This document shows positions 19,580-31,796 of a DNA stretch of 59,406 bases, in pieces. This stretch comes from Pelagophyceae sp. CCMP2097 (lineage: Eukaryota > Sar > Pelagophyceae): contig MU657213.1 of the NCBI GenBank assembly GCA_026770575.1, positions 178,813 through 238,218 on the forward strand, written 5' to 3'. Made by a program: the position numbers and the translations under genes. Each line of letters starts with the position of its first letter. The stretch's first letter is position 1. The notes below the pieces were generated by a model. That model was not told the origin of the DNA, did not search any database, and saw only the letters and a program-made list of their open reading frames with translations.

Positions 19580-21130
19580 TCACCCGAGCCATTCGAGCTT
19601 TGCGAACGCCGTTTCCCCTCGGAGTTCGTCCGCCAACGAGACCAGCGCGCACGTCGTCTCGGCCTGCATCAGCGGCCCGCTGTCGTCGGCGAAGCGCTTG
19701 GCCGCCGCGCGGAGCGCGAAGAGGACTTGGACACCTTTATGGGCAGGTTTTGTCTTCAGCGCATGCTCCCGAGGCGTCAGAGCGTTGCCGCTCAGGTCCA
19801 GCGCCTCGAGCAGCGGCGCGCGCCGCGCGAGCACGCCGACGATGGCCGCCGCCTACGTCGAGGCCTCGGACCGCCGCCAGAACGAGGCGCCGAGCCCGGC
19901 CGCGATCCAGCTGCCACCGCAGAGCCACATCGCACCGCCGCCGGATCGAGGCCGCAGCGCGCCAGGCCCAGCGCGCGCAGCGCCGGCGACGCCTGCGTTT
20001 GTGCGTCGCCGCGGCGTCGCCGCGGCGTCGCGAGGGGTCGAAAGGGCGTGGCGCGTCGCGAGGGCGTCGCGAAAAGCCTCACCTTGAGCGCGGCGGCGAT
20101 GCGTCCGGCGTCGTCGCAGTCCGCGCCGCGCGCGTCGAGGATTTTGGCGACGCGGCAGAGGCGGGCGACACCGACGCTCGTGAGCAAATTATTGGACAAA
20201 TCCAAATCCAAGGCCTCTTCATCCTTCCCCCGAAGCGCGTCGGCCATGGCGATGGCGCCGCAGTCGCCGACGCCGCAGTCCCCGACGTCGACGAGGCGCA
20301 GGTTCAAACGCGCCGCTGGGAAGGCGAGGTACTTTCGAGCGAGCCTACGCAGCAGACTTTTAAGTGAGGTCCTGCGGGCACGTTTTCGAGTTGGCCTCAC
20401 GCGACTGCGCCGGCGTCGCAGAGTCTGCGGTTGCCGCGGAGATGGAGGCTTTTGAGCTTTGGGGCGTGTTTTTTCAAAAGCGAGCACAGCGCTTTGACGC
20501 CCTCGACGGACATCTCCAGGTTGAGCAGCGCCAAGTCTTCAAGTTCCGGCAGCGCCGGCCCCTCGAGGCGCCGGCCCTAAAACGCGGCGTGAGACCCGGA
20601 TTCGAATCGGAGACCAACGCACCGCTTTGACCGCGGCCAGGAGCGCTTCGTCACCCAACGAGTCAGACTCCATGGTCAGCGACCTCAACGCCGCCATTTC
20701 GCCGCCGAAGCACTTTTCCAGCACGGGCGCCGCGCCCAGCGCGCAGAGGCCCGCGCGCTTGACGCAGAGGTGTTCCGTGCGCGCACCGCAGAGCCGCGCC
20801 AGGGCCGCGCCGCCGTCGGCGCCGAGCATGGCCTCACACACGCGGATCCGGACCAGGCCGCCCGCCGCAGAAGCCGCCGCCTCGCGGCCGCGCAGCTCGG
20901 CGACCTAAGAAGGGCGCTCGGGCGGAGTTCGCGCTTTCACAGACGATCCAAAGGCGACCGTTCCGACGCACGTCGACGTCGCAGTAGTTCCAGTCTGCAT
21001 CGTCCGTCGCGTTGGTATCTTGGAAGGCGCGCGGCTGCGGCGTGAGGTGGAGGACGGTGTACGGCCGCACCGCTGCGGCGGCACAGAGCCACGCCGCGGC
21101 GATCGCGACGCGCATCGAAACGCCGCGCAT
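19580..21130 (-). CDS. Secreted or ER leucine-rich-repeat (RNase-inhibitor-type) protein
   Basis: This gene has several exons. Met 21130 (or Met 21115) begins a signal peptide (MRVAIAAAWLCAAAAVRPYT). A short intron ends at TTAG|GTCGCC (about 20907), after which the frame reads VAELRGREAAASAAGGLVRI and CGARTEHLCVKRAG. Later exons give LPELEDLALLNLEMSVEGVK, LKSLHLRGNRRLCDAGAVA, EALDLDLSNNLLTSVGVARL and LLEALDLSGNALTPREHALK. These are 28-residue-type LRRs with the LxLxxN core of the RNase-inhibitor subclass. A clear donor GTGAGG follows AALK near 20088. LRR proteins bind other proteins; no enzymatic domain is visible. Internal exon borders are approximate. Confidence 0.7.
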
Positions 21131-21549
21131 CGAAGCGCCGCCGGCGCGAGGACCGCGCCTCCGGGCACCTCCTGCGACGCCACCCGACCTCGGACGGCCG
21201 AACCAGCCGGGGCGAGGCGGCCAACGTTGAGGTCGACTCCTGGTCGAGCCGGTCGCTGAAGACTTTCAGCGACGCTTGGTGGTGGTCCCGGCCTCAGCCC
21301 GGCCAGAAAGGAGACTGTGCGCTCCGAGGCATGGCCAAGGGTCTTCTGGCCTGGAAGCCTGACTTCGTTTGGACTCGGAGGTTTCTTGGTTAGACCCCTC
21401 CGGAGTCGAGCCCCACCCGCGTAATCAGGACCCAGAGGCGATGAACCCCATTCCCAAATGGCCCGAGCAGCGCGGTCCTCCAGGCGGCCGCGGGCGTGTT
21501 TTTGCGGTGTGCCGGACGGTCACACTTACGAACTTTACGGGGGCGCGAT
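21131..21549. other. Intergenic region between LRR and Notchless genes
   Basis: The region lies upstream of the LRR gene start and downstream of the Notchless stop, both on the minus strand. It presumably carries the LRR promoter. No gene, RNA or strong repeat was seen. Confidence 0.5.
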
Positions 21550-23341
21550 TTAAGGGTGCCACACTTTGATGGTCCGGTCCTTGCTCCCGCTGGCGACGTG
21601 CGCGCCGTTGGGCGACCAGTCGACGGCGAAGACCTCGTCGTGGTGGCCCGACAAGGTCTCCAGGGCGGTTGCGAACTTGCGGCTGCCGGAAGCCTTGTTC
21701 TTCTCGTCGGGCGGGGCGTGGTCGTCCGCCGCGTGCCACACCTTGAGCGTCGAGTCGCGCGAGGCCGAGATGAGCAGACGCGAGTCCGGCGACCACGCGA
21801 CGGCGTACGCCGCCGCGACGTGGCCCGTCAACGTGGCGAGGAAGACACCCGTTCGGCCGTGCCACAATTTCACCTTTTTATCAAACGACGCCGACGCGAA
21901 TTTCCGCGCGTCCGGAGAGAACGCAATGCAGTTCACCGGCTGCTGGTGGCCCGTCAATCTCGCGGGTTTGGATGAAACGTCTAAAGGCGCGGCCCAGAGC
22001 ATCAAGGTGGCGTCGTCAGAGCCCGAGACGAGGCGTTCGCCGCCGGACAATAAAATAAAGGCGTCGAACCTCTGCTTCGCCGCCAGTCTCGCGGCGGCCC
22101 AGCCGGCGTTGTCGGAACCGTCGTCGCCGGGCGTCTTGAACGCCGCCGCACCGGACTTGTGGTCAAAGGGGCCGGTCCGCAAGACGTGCGACGAGGACAG
22201 CGCCAGCGTGTTCACGCGGTGGGCGTGCCCCGTCAGCGTTCGCGCCAGGCGGTACTGCCGCGCGTCCAGCGTCCCGTCGGCGGACGGCTCGCACCGCCAG
22301 ACCTTTATGGTGCGGTCGCGCGACGCGCTATAGATGGACCCGTCGCCGGCCCAGGCAATGGCCTCAACCGAGTCCGTGTGGCCCGTCAGCGAGGCGACAA
22401 CAGCGCCCGTGCGCGCGTTCCAGATCTTGATCGAGGCGTCCTTTGAGGCGCTCGCTAAGAGCTCCGCGGACCTTGGAATGTCGACGCCTTCCACGTGGAG
22501 AGGCGCCCACGCCAGCGCCGTGATCCACTTGGTATGCCGCGCCAGCACGAAGATGCACCGGCCCGTCTTGGGCTCCCAGACGCGCACCTCTCCGTTCTTG
22601 TCGCCGGACGCGAACTTGGAGCAGTCGGGGGCCCACGCCGTGCACAGCACATGGTTGCGGTGGCCCGCGCACGTCTTCTTCGGCCTAGCATTTTGAGCGT
22701 TCAATCTCCGAAAGAGGGACCATCGACGTCTCGGATCACGCCGGGCCCGTCAACGCACGTCGCGGACAGCGCGTCCCAGAACCGAACCGTCGCGTCGCCG
22801 CCCCCAGAGGCGAGCATCTTGCCGTCGGGCGAGTACGTGACGTGCAGGATGGCGTCGGTGTGGCCCGGCATCGTCTCTGCGCAGCGGCTGACGCGGCGCA
22901 CGCGGAAGACGGCCAGAGGCTCGTACGTGACGCATAAGACCTGCTCCGTGGAAACGTTGTGGTCGTCCAGATACTGCGTCACGCTCGTCAGCTCCGCGCC
23001 GCCGTCGGCGTAAAACGCGTACGGCGTGAAAATGCCGCCAGAGTCGTCGCCGCTCGACTTTTTAAGTTCGTTGACGAGTTTTTCGAGCTCCGAAGCAGTC
23101 GCCGCCACGGGCACGTTGCACTGCGGGCCCAAGACCTACAGGCAGCGTGGGCCTTGCCTTGGAACCGCCAAATCGCATCCTCGAGGAATGCCTCTCCTCG
23201 AAATCCCTCTAATCCAGATCGACGGACCTTGCCATCGACGGACTGGAGCTGGATCAGCACCGTCGAATCAAGCGGCCGCTCGACCTTGGCCTTGGCCGGG
23301 TCGAGGCGCGCCTTCTTCGCGCTCTGCACCAGAGCCGCCAT
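21550..23341 (-). CDS. NLE1: Notchless WD40 ribosome-assembly factor
   Basis: The exons 23341-23228, 23135-22759 and 22684-21550 close in phase and give 541 residues (donors GTCCGT and GTGCGT, acceptors TGTAG and GCTAG). The N-terminal NLE (MIDAS-interacting, ubiquitin-like) domain is spread over exons 1-2 (TVLIQLQSVDGK, then VPVAATASELEKLVNELKKS, then QVLCVTYEPLAVFRVRRVSR). Eight WD40-type repeats follow, with GH...WD spacing throughout, e.g. MPGHTDAILHVTYSPDGKML and LSGHHDEVFAVDWSPNGAHV. The order NLE domain plus WD propeller is diagnostic for Notchless/Rsa4. That protein binds the MIDAS of the AAA ATPase midasin/Rea1 in the nucleolus and nucleoplasm to mature pre-60S ribosomes. A loop insert around SHVLRTGPFDHKSGA in the propeller is longer than usual. 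Confidence 0.95.
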
Positions 23342-23552
23342 CCTGCGCGTCCGGCGGCCTTCCGGGAGCGCTTCGATCGCCCGTTTTCGGCGACTCGGGG
23401 GGCTCCACTGGCAATGGCCGCAAGCGGTGAGTGCGGGATGATCGGTCGGGGTGGTCTAAAGAACTCCTCGGGGTGGACGGAGATGTTCAGGTCCTTGGTG
23501 GTCTATACTGCCCAAAGGACTCCTTGGCAAGCCTGGACATGGCAAGAACTCT

Positions 23553-24987
23553 TTATAGGTCCTTGGTCGCGAGGAGCCTTTCCAAGCGCGGGTGCTCGCG
23601 GCCGAGGTCGACCTGAACGGTCCGCACGCCGCCGCGGAGCTGCACCAGGCCCGCGACGGCGCCCGCGGGCTTGGTCACGTCGCGCGCGCGAACCAGGGAA
23701 ACAGAGGCGCGGCCTGCGCGGCAACGTTCCATCGCGGGGCGCGGAAACGCCCAGGGTCAAACCTGTCGCGAGGGCTAGCACTTCGGGCCTAGCACGCGTG
23801 CGTCGATTTTTGGTCCTCCGATGGCAAAGGGACTCACTTGGCGATGGCCTTTGAGAAGAGTAAAGCGAGGCACGCGGCGTCCAGGAGCGTCTCCCGGTCC
23901 GTCTCCGGGAAATTGTTGTCGTGCGTCCGGATCACGACCTATGCGTCCTTCGAGCCGCGCGCAAGTCGACCAAGAACGCACGTGCGACCCCGCCGACCCC
24001 GCGGCGTGCATCCACCAGTCCAGGCCGTCTCGGTGCCGCGCGTCGCAGCTGAGCAGGTCGTTGTCCGCCGAGGTGCGGCCCACGCGGATCTCGGTGCCCG
24101 CCGCTGATGAATAAGTCGAGTACGGCATGCGAGGGTTGGGATTGCCTGCCGGGCCTTTAACTTTTTTTGGACCCCTCAAGGGCCGCTCCGGGGCAAAGTC
24201 GCGCAGGCCCAGTAAATTCGCCTTGGCCAGCGCCGACGCCTGAAGGGCGCGTGGCGCCGAACGATCGATGCCTCTTTGCGGCGCGGGAGCCAAGAGTCTT
24301 GCCTGGTTCGTTGCGCCGCCTTTCTGGAGCGCTGAAATGACGACCGCGAGCGCGTCTCGCTCCTCCTTGGCCTCGTCCAGCGCGGCGTCGCACTCGAAGT
24401 ACTCTTCGCAGACATGGAGTGCGACCGACGACTCGGCGAGGACGGACAGACGAAGAGTCTTCTTCGTTACCTTCTTCACAGCCTAAGGCAGTTGAAGACT
24501 TGGTCGCCTCGAGACCGCAATCCTGCGACGGTCCGGGCCACCCCCGTATGCCCCCCGCCGTCGAGCCGTACGGCGCCTCACTCGGTCCGAACGCCGCTTC
24601 GCCTCGAAGAGCAGACCCTTCCAGTCGACCTGCGCGGCCGAGGGCTCGCCAAAGGGAGGAGTTGGACTCGGCGCAGCACTCGGCCACGAGGCACTTTGGT
24701 GATGTCCCGGGCACTTGTGTGAGAGCACTCGGTCGGCCGGCGGCGTCTTTACGCACCGTGGCGGCGTCGAGCGGCGGCGCCTCGTCGAGCGCCGGCGCCT
24801 CTTCGTCGGTCACCGAGGACCAGAGGCGGTTCTGCCGCCGTCGCGACAACGCAACGAGGCTTCGTCGCAGGGGAGCCGCAGCGAGCGCCGAGTGCCTTTG
24901 CAGTGGCCTTAGGAGCGGCCTCGCTCCACCGGTCCGCAGCAGCGCGGCGCCCGACCGAAGTAGGAGCATGAGGCGCAAGATGACCAT
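23553..24987 (-). CDS. NFACT-R (DUF814) RNA-binding protein, probably organelle-targeted
   Basis: This is a multi-exon gene. Met 24987 starts an Arg/Leu-rich leader (MVILRLMLLLRSGAALLRTG) typical of a plastid or mitochondrial signal. An Asp/Glu/Lys-rich helical region follows (EEYFECDAALDEAKEERDAL). The NFACT-R core reads MPYSTYSSAAGTEIRVGRTS and ADNDLLSCDARHRDGLDWWM, then GSH split by an intron from VVIRTHDNNFPETDRETLLD, and ends KAIAK. A final exon gives RARDVTKPAGAVAGLVQLRG and the TAA at 23555-23553. NFACT-R domains bind tRNA/rRNA in the RqcH/NEMF family that adds tails to stalled nascent chains. Here I see no full NFACT-N/FbpA part, so activity in ribosome rescue is inferred. First-exon borders are approximate. 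Confidence 0.78.
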
Positions 24988-25165
24988 CGAAGGCGGCGGC
25001 GGAAGGCGGTCCCGCGCGGCCGGCGCAGCACGCTCTTAAACGCTTTGAGCTCGATGAACTCGGAATGCAAAGTGCGAGGTCCTCGGCGTCCGTTGAGTCT
25101 TTTCGGTAAACTCTCGTTTGTGTAAAAGTCGACTCGCGAGCTCGGACCTCGCGTGGTTGCTCGCG
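24988..25165. promoter_or_regulatory. Shared upstream region of NFACT-R and Rpn6 genes
   Basis: The two start codons lie head-to-head, 178 bp apart. The assignment as a divergent promoter is by geometry alone; no motif was recognised. Confidence 0.45.
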
Positions 25166-27526
25166 ATGGAGGCGATGGGGGCCGCTGTGGGCGAGGAGGA
25201 GTTGGGGTCGCCGCTGCAGGACGCGCTGGATTCGGCGCAGTCGCTGACTGACGAGGCGGCGGCGGCGGTGCAGCTCGCGGCCATCGTCGCAGACACGACG
25301 CACGACAACACCGACGCCACGACCAAGGTGCGCCGGCCGCGCCGCGGGAAGAGCGCGCGCAAAACGGCCCGGACCGCCGTACTCGGAACCGGGAAGGCCC
25401 GTTGTGCAGTTTTTTTAAAAGTCGCGCGCGCAGGTCAAGGAGGAGGCCATTTACGCACTGGCGAAGTTGTACGCGAAGAGCGGCTCGTACGACGCCGTCG
25501 TCGGCCTCCTCGCGCTCGCGGGGCCCTTCTTCGCCAACATTGCAAAGGTGAAGAACAGCGCCTGTTGCGTTGCGGCGCGCGGAGCACGCACTTTCGAAAA
25601 CGCCTCTGTTGCCGGCGTCTGGAGCGTCTCGCGCCTAGGCCAAGGTGGCGAAGATCGTGCGGAGCATGATCGAGCTCGTGGCCAACGCGCCCGGCGACAC
25701 TCTGGACATGGAGGCGGAGCTGTAAGTGTGGCGCGTGGGCCCCTGGGAACCAGGGCCCTGGGAACCAGGACTCTGGAAGGCGAGACTCTGGGTCCCGGGA
25801 GGCTTTTCTGGGGCCCGGAGGCGGCGCTTGTCGTTTCCGCGAGTTGGCACTCTTTCAAAAGGAGGCATTTTTCAAAAGTCGGCATTCCTCGATCCAAAGT
25901 CGGCCGGAGGAGCCCCCCCCGCGCTGCTGCTCGAAGAAGAAATAGGTGCTTGCGCGTCGTCGCCTGGTGCGTCGCGGAGAAGCGGACGTTCCTGCGGCAG
26001 CGCGTCGAGTCGCGCCTCGTCGCCATTGACTATTCGCGGGCCAAGTACGACGCGGCACTCAAGCTGGTGAACCGCCTGCTGCGCGAGTTGAAGAAACTTG
26101 ACGATAAACAACTCCTTGTGGAAACGCACCTCAGCGAATCCCGCATCCACGCCGCGCTCCGCAACGTCCCAAAGGCCAAGGCCGCACTCACGGTGCGCCG
26201 GCGCTCGCGGAAGGGGGCGGCCCGCGGACGCGTCGTAATCGCCAAATCAGGCATCGCGGACCAACGCAAACGCCATCTACGTCGCGCCGCGCCTCCAGGC
26301 GGACCTCGACGAGATGAGCGGCACGCTGCACTGCGAGGAGGCGGACTACGACACTTCGTACTCGTACTTTCTGGAAGCGTACGAGGCGTACGACTCGTTG
26401 GAGGACAAGGTGCGTTGTCATGGCGAGAGAGGCGTCGCCGGAGCAGCGTCGGGGGGCGCGGCACTGGCGGATTGGCGCCTGGGATTGTGCGGCGGCGGTC
26501 GGCGGGCCTTTGCCTTTGGTCATACGCGGGCTTTTGGGTCATTTTTTGTCGTAACGGAAGTATCCAGTCACACGCTCGCTTGAAGGTCTCCGCGACGCGG
26601 TGCCTCAAGTACATGCTCCTCTGCCGCATCCTCGTCGTGGACCCGCGCGGCGCGGTCGGCGCCAACGGCGACGGCGCGGGCGTGCTGCAGAAGCAGACGG
26701 CCGCGTCCGCGTCTCGAGGGAGCAAACCGTTTCTGGATTGAACCCGCCGCAGCGACGGTGCCCACGGTGCCATCGTGGAAGGCAGCCGTTTTCCGTCGTT
26801 GAAGGGGGCGGGGCATTGCTTTTCCTCGGAAGACGCGTGACTCCGCCGTGCAAGACGTTTACAACTCTAGGCTCGGCAAGCACTTTGTCAAGTACTCTGG
26901 CGTCGAGCTCGAGTCGATGACGTCCGCGGGCCGCGTCCGTGGTGGCGCCGCGGCGAGATCCGCAGTTTCAGAGTTTCAGAAGAACATGTGACCATGTGAC
27001 CCATTTCCAGAGTCACACGGTGACGAGATCCGCAGTTTCAGACTGTTACCGAGCCCCCCGAAGAATGCGCCCTGCAAAGGGCGCCTTGTGCCCTGCAATG
27101 GGTTATGAAATAAATAGGTCAGTGGCCACCGCGGCGGCGAAGCGGTCGCTGCACGCCTTTGACGCGGCCACGCTCAAGTACGCCGACGAGCTGCAGAGCG
27201 ACGTTCTCATCAAGCACCACCTCGAAGTGCTCTACGACCGCGTTTTGGAGACGAACTTGGCCAAGATCATCGAGCCGTTTTCCGTGGTGGAGATGGCCCG
27301 CGTGGCTGAGTTGATCGACCTGCCCGCGCCGCGCGTCGAGAAAAAGCTGGCCCAGATGATTTTGGACAAGAAGCTGCGCGGCGTCTTGGCGCAGGGCGAA
27401 GGCCAGCTGATCCTGCACACGCCGCCGACGGTGGATCCAATCTATGCGGAATCCAACGCGGTCATCAAGAACATGGCCCTCGTCGTCGAATCACTCTTCC
27501 GCCGCGCCGACGCCCTCGACAAGTGA
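25166..27526 (+). CDS. RPN6: 26S proteasome lid subunit Rpn6 (PSMD11), PCI protein
   Basis: The resolved exons are 25166-25327, 25434-25547, 25639-25721, 25946-26192, 26251-26409, from 26586, about 26840-26925, and 27118-27526. Phases close for the first five. The translation follows Rpn6 along its length: EEAIYALAKLYAKSGSYDAV, KVAKIVRSMIELVANAPGDT, VAEKRTFLRQRVESRLVAID, LNRLLREL-type helix with KKLDDKQLLVETHLSESRIH, TNANAIYVAPRLQADLDEMS and CLKYMLLCRILV. The PCI/winged-helix end reads KIIEPFSVVEMARVAELIDL and KKLAQMILDKKLRGVLAQGE. Rpn6 clamps the 20S core to the 19S lid. Exons 6 and 7 are not fully resolved. One intron (25722-25945) is unusually long for this window. Confidence 0.93.
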
Positions 27527-28360
27527 GCCTGCCCCAAGGCAGGCGCAGACGCAAAGGCCGGCGCCCCGACGCGCGGGCCATGATTGCGTAAATTCCCAGG
27601 CACCGAAGTGGCCTCGACTCTGCGGGGCTCTGGGACAGCGTGGGTCAAGGCAGCGGCGTCGCCTCGAGGCACATCTCCGCAAGAGTGGGGATTTTGTACC
27701 AAGCAAGACATCGAAATCCGGGAGCCCGCCGCGGGCCAGCGTCCTCCAGGGTGCGTGCAGCAAAAGTAGGGGGCGACACTGAAAATTGTAAAAATAAAAA
27801 TTGCCGGCGTCGACGCCCAGGTTGCGCCGTGCTCCGTGCCGGCGGCGCGGCGGGGGCGGNNNNNNNNNNNNNNNNNNNNNNNNNNNNNNNNNNNNNNNNN
27901 NNNNNNNNNNNNNNNNNNNNNNNNNNNNNNNNNNNNNNNNNNNNNNNNNNNNNNNNNNNNNNNNNNNNNNNNNNNNNNNNNNNNNNNNNNNNNNNNNNNN
28001 NNNNNNNNNNNNNNNNNNNNNNNNNNNNNNNNNNNNNNNNNNNNCCGCCGAACCGGCGCCGTCCATTTAACTTGAAATGCAAGGTCACATTTAGCAAATT
28101 GTTTAAAAGTGCTGCTGGAAACTCAGTGTCGCCCCCTAGCAAAAGGTTCTCTTAGAGGGTTTGCGCTCCAAGGAGGGTATTCGACGACATTTTCGTGGGA
28201 ACCGAGGCACAGCGGCGCGGCCGGGGGCGCGGGCGGCGGGGTGGCGCGGCGTGCTCCGCCGCGCCGGCCCGGCGAGCCGCGCCGGTCGCCGCGGCACTGC
28301 GCCGCCGCGGGCCGCGGGCGAGCCTCTTCGCCGTCGCGTGAGGGCCGTTGCGCGATCGGC
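27527..28360. other. Convergent intergenic region with assembly gap
   Basis: Positions 27860-28044 are N (185 bases), so true length and content are unknown. The flanks are non-coding. They contain A/T-rich words just before the gap and a CG-rich stretch just before the ABCF stop. Apparent open frames crossing the gap are artefacts of untranslated N. Confidence 0.9.
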
Positions 28361-31083
28361 TTAGCCGTGCATGTGCTGGTCCAGCTTCTTCTTCTGCTCC
28401 TTCTTCGCCGCGAGCTTGAACTTCAAGATGTCGCCCTCGTAGCGCGTGACGCACTTTTTGTCGCAGATCCAGATTTCGCGCGCGACTTGCGAGATCAAGC
28501 GCATGTCGTGCGAGACCAGGACCAAGCCGCCCTGGAACTTGTTGATCATCTTCGCAAGGGAGTCGATGGACTCCATGTCCAAGTGGTTCGTCGGCTCGTC
28601 GAGCATGAGCAGATGCGGCTTGTCCATGGCGAGCTTGGCGAAGACGATGCGCGCCTTTGTGGAAGCGTGGGGGGTGGTCAAAGATTTTAGGCACCAAAAG
28701 GCACCTTTTGGCCGTCGGAGAGCTGCGACATGGGCATGGACTGCTGGCGAGACGTGCAGCCGTAGCGGCCGAGCCAGGACCGCGCCTGCAAGGGCAGCGT
28801 GGGAAGGGGCTTTCCAGAGATGCCGCGGGAAGGGGTCTTTCCCACCGACACCATGCAGGCCCCTCCGATGAAGACGCACCTTTTCAATCTTGTCGAACTC
28901 CTTCGGGTACTTGGCCTGGATCCAGTCGAGGGCGTTCATGTCCAGGTCGAGGACGTCTTCAAAGTGCTGCGTGAATTTCGCCATGCGCAAATGCGAGTGC
29001 GGCCGCACGGCCCCCGCCGTAGGCTGCAGCTCGCCCGTCATGAGCTTCACGAAAGTCGTCTTGCCCGCGCCGTTGGGCCCCACCAGCGCGATGCGCGAGT
29101 CGAGGTCGATGCCGCAGTCGAGGCCCGTGTACAGCGGCTCGCAGCCGGGGTAAGCGAAGGACACCGACTGGATCATCAGCACCGGCGTCGGGAGCGCCCC
29201 GGGGTCGGGGAAGGTAAAGTCCCACTGCGCGTCCAGCTGCGGCTTCTCCGTCAAACCAGCTTCCAACTTCTTGGCCAAGAGCTTTTCACGCGACTGCGCC
29301 TGGCGCACCATCTTAATCGTGCCGTGGCCAAACCGCGCGATAAAGTCCTTAATCTCCGCAATCTCGCGCTGCTCCGAGTCGTACTTGCGCTGCTGGTCGT
29401 CCTCGCGCACCTATCCGGAGCGTCGGCAGGGGCCTCGCGGGCCTCGCGTGGTGCCGCATGGACGTACCTTGCGCTCGGCGACGTAGGAATCGTAGTTGCC
29501 GGCGTAGTAGTCGAGCTTCTTCGTGTGCTCGTTGAGGCGGATGACGTGCGTGCAGACGCCGTTCATGAAGTCTTGCGAGTGCGAAACGAAAAAGAGCATC
29601 TTCTTCCAGGAAGCGAGGTAGTCCTCCAGCCAAAAGACGGCCTCCATGTCGAGATGGTTCGTCGGCTCGTCGAGGACCAGGCACGTCGGCTGCAGGAACA
29701 GCGCTCGCGCTAAAGCGACGCGCATGCGCCAGCCCCCCGAAAACTCTTTGGTAGTCATCTTCTGCATCTTGGGCGTGAACCCAAGGCCGTGCCTAGAAAA
29801 TCGCTTCAGAACATGGTCAGCGGTGGCCTCTCTTTTTTTCATTTCTTTGTGCACCGCGATTCGCCGACTCACAGAATGATCGAAGCGCGCATCTCGGCCG
29901 TGGAGCCGTCGAGCTCGTCGAGTCGCTCGTAGAGCGACTCTAACCGCTGCGAAAGGGCCGCCTGCATCTCTTCGTCGTCCGTCACGCCGATCAGCTCGTT
30001 GACGCGCTCCGCCTCCGCCTCGAGCTCCTTGCGCACGTCGTCGACTTCGAAGACGGCCTGCAAAGCGGGGATGTCGGTTGCCGGGTACTCCTCTGCCAGG
30101 AAATAGAGGTCGATCGACTCCGGGATGGGCAAGCACTTTGCAGCGATGGCTTTCATGATCGTCGACTTGCCGGACCCGTTGGGGCCGATGAAGCCGTAGC
30201 GGTTGCCGTAGTTGAGCGCAAAGTCGGTGTTCTCGATGAGGTTTGCGCCGTGGAAGGAGATGGTCACGTCAGACACCTGGATGTCCCTCGCGTTGGCGTG
30301 CTGCGCCTTGCCCTGGGCGTACGTCGCGATGATGTGCTCCTCGCGAGCGAGGCGGTCCGATTCCGTCTCCTTGCCGTCGGAAGTGACCCCAATCAATTCA
30401 TCTAAAGTCTGCTTCTTCGAAGAGGAACCGCCCTTGGAACCCTTCTTCTTGTCGTCCGAGGCCTTCTTCTTCGTCGCCGTCTTCTCCGCCTTGTCCGCCT
30501 TTTCCGCCTTCTTCTCCGCCTTGTCCGCCTTGACGGCGTCCTTGGCAGCCGTCTTCTCGTCCACCACCGTCTCGTTCTCCTCGTCGTCGTCCCCCTCCTC
30601 GTCGGCGGCGGCCTCGGCGCCGGCCTCCTTCTCCGCCTTTTTCGCGTCGCGCTTCAACTTCAGCTCCGCCTTCTTCAGCTCCTTTTCAGCTTTTATCTCC
30701 TCCTTGGTCAGCTTCTTGTCGAAGCTGCCGACAAACGGTGAAGCGAGAAACCAAAGGACCGGGGCAAGGGGCAAGGGGCCGTCTCCAGAGACCCTCTCGA
30801 GGGGGGGCGCTCTCGGGACCGTCTCGAGGGACCGCCGTCTCGAGGGACTAGGGCCCTTGGCGCGTTTCCACGTCTGACCACGCCGCGCCGCACAGCGACT
30901 CCTCGCCTTTGCCGTTGGCGGCGCCCTTGGTCGCGTCGACCTCCTTGCGCTAGTGTGGTTTAAAGTGAGTCGTTTGGCGCCGCGCTCGGTCGCGGCGGGA
31001 CGCACGTGGCCGTCGAGGCCGTCGAGCGTGCGCCCTTCGGCGAACTCCGCCTTCTTGCGCTGCTTCGACGCCCACCCGCTCAT
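28361..31083 (-). CDS. ABCF2: ABCF2/Arb1-type ABC-F ATPase
   Basis: The exons 28654-28361, 28785-28705, 29410-28880, 29831-29468 and about 30724-29873 are well supported. One or two 5' exons reach Met 31083 ([14 protein letters not shown]). A long Lys/Glu/Ala-rich N-terminal extension ([20 protein letters not shown]) precedes two ABC domains. The first has Walker [13 protein letters not shown], signature [16 protein letters not shown] and Walker [13 protein letters not shown]. The second has GPNGAGKTT, a signature [14 protein letters not shown] split by an intron, and [15 protein letters not shown]. There is no membrane domain. ABC-F proteins of the Arb1/ABCF2 group act on cytosolic ribosomes, in 60S biogenesis and in translation. 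Order and motifs fit ABCF2/Arb1 better than Gcn20 or Ef3, but the subgroup call is moderate. Confidence 0.9.
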
Positions 31084-31796
31084 CGCGCCGCGCTACTCGG
31101 CGACTGCCTAACGTCCCAATCACGCTCGCGCCGAAGAAAGAGAGGCCCGCGGCCGTCTGTTTGAATCTCCGACCGGCGGCGGCGGCCAAACTGCGGCTGC
31201 GGCGGCGACCGCTTCGCGACCGGTGCGCCGCGCGGGCCGCCGACCGCGTCCGCCGGCGGCCGCCGCTCCGGCGCCGACGGGGCCGGCTCAGCCCGCCGCT
31301 CTCTTAAGCTCTCTCAAATGGAAAACGCGAGCCGCCGCCTCTTTCGAGATGCGGTCCGCGGCCGCGCCTTTCTGCCCGTGCGCGGCGGGCCACGCACCGT
31401 TTCTGTTTGTCCTTGGGGGAGGTGCCTGGTGCTTGCGTCCTCGGAGAGTTCGACTGACAACCTGGCGATGCAAAAGTCGCTAAAAAGGCGTCAGGTCGCA
31501 ACCGGCCCTTGCGGCGGCGCGCCCCCCCCCCCGCCTGTCCAAACACCGGCGCCGGCCGGGCTCTACCCGAGGTTGGCGTGGTCATTTGAGGAACATTTTT
31601 AGAGCAGACTCCATCGCTCTCGCCGTAGATCTAGGACAGGAGAGCGCATTGCTGGTATGCATTTTGTTTGCGGGTTCGAAGGCGCGCGGTCGTGTCAACA
31701 CGGCTGCGCGCCGGGTGCCCGCGCTGCGGGGGCACGCGGGGCGTCGCGGCGGCCGGTCTCGCGGGCCTCGCGAGGCGCGGCGCCGCGGCCGCCGCT
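31084..31796. other. Intergenic region between ABCF and PKA genes
   Basis: It lies upstream of the ABCF start and downstream of the PKA stop (both minus strand). It contains a run of ten C (about 31522-31531) and short Arg/Pro-rich frames on both strands. A minus-strand segment around 31290-31360 (SKEAAARVFHLRELKRAAG) could be part of a small exon, but nothing joins it, so no gene is called. Confidence 0.4.

Noticed and set aside
20575..20625. tRNA-like T-arm word (GGATTCGAATC)
   Set aside because: It lies in an LRR intron; no matching acceptor, D or anticodon arms could be drawn around it.
27645..28155. Reading frames crossing the N gap on both strands
   Set aside because: Their length comes only from untranslated N.
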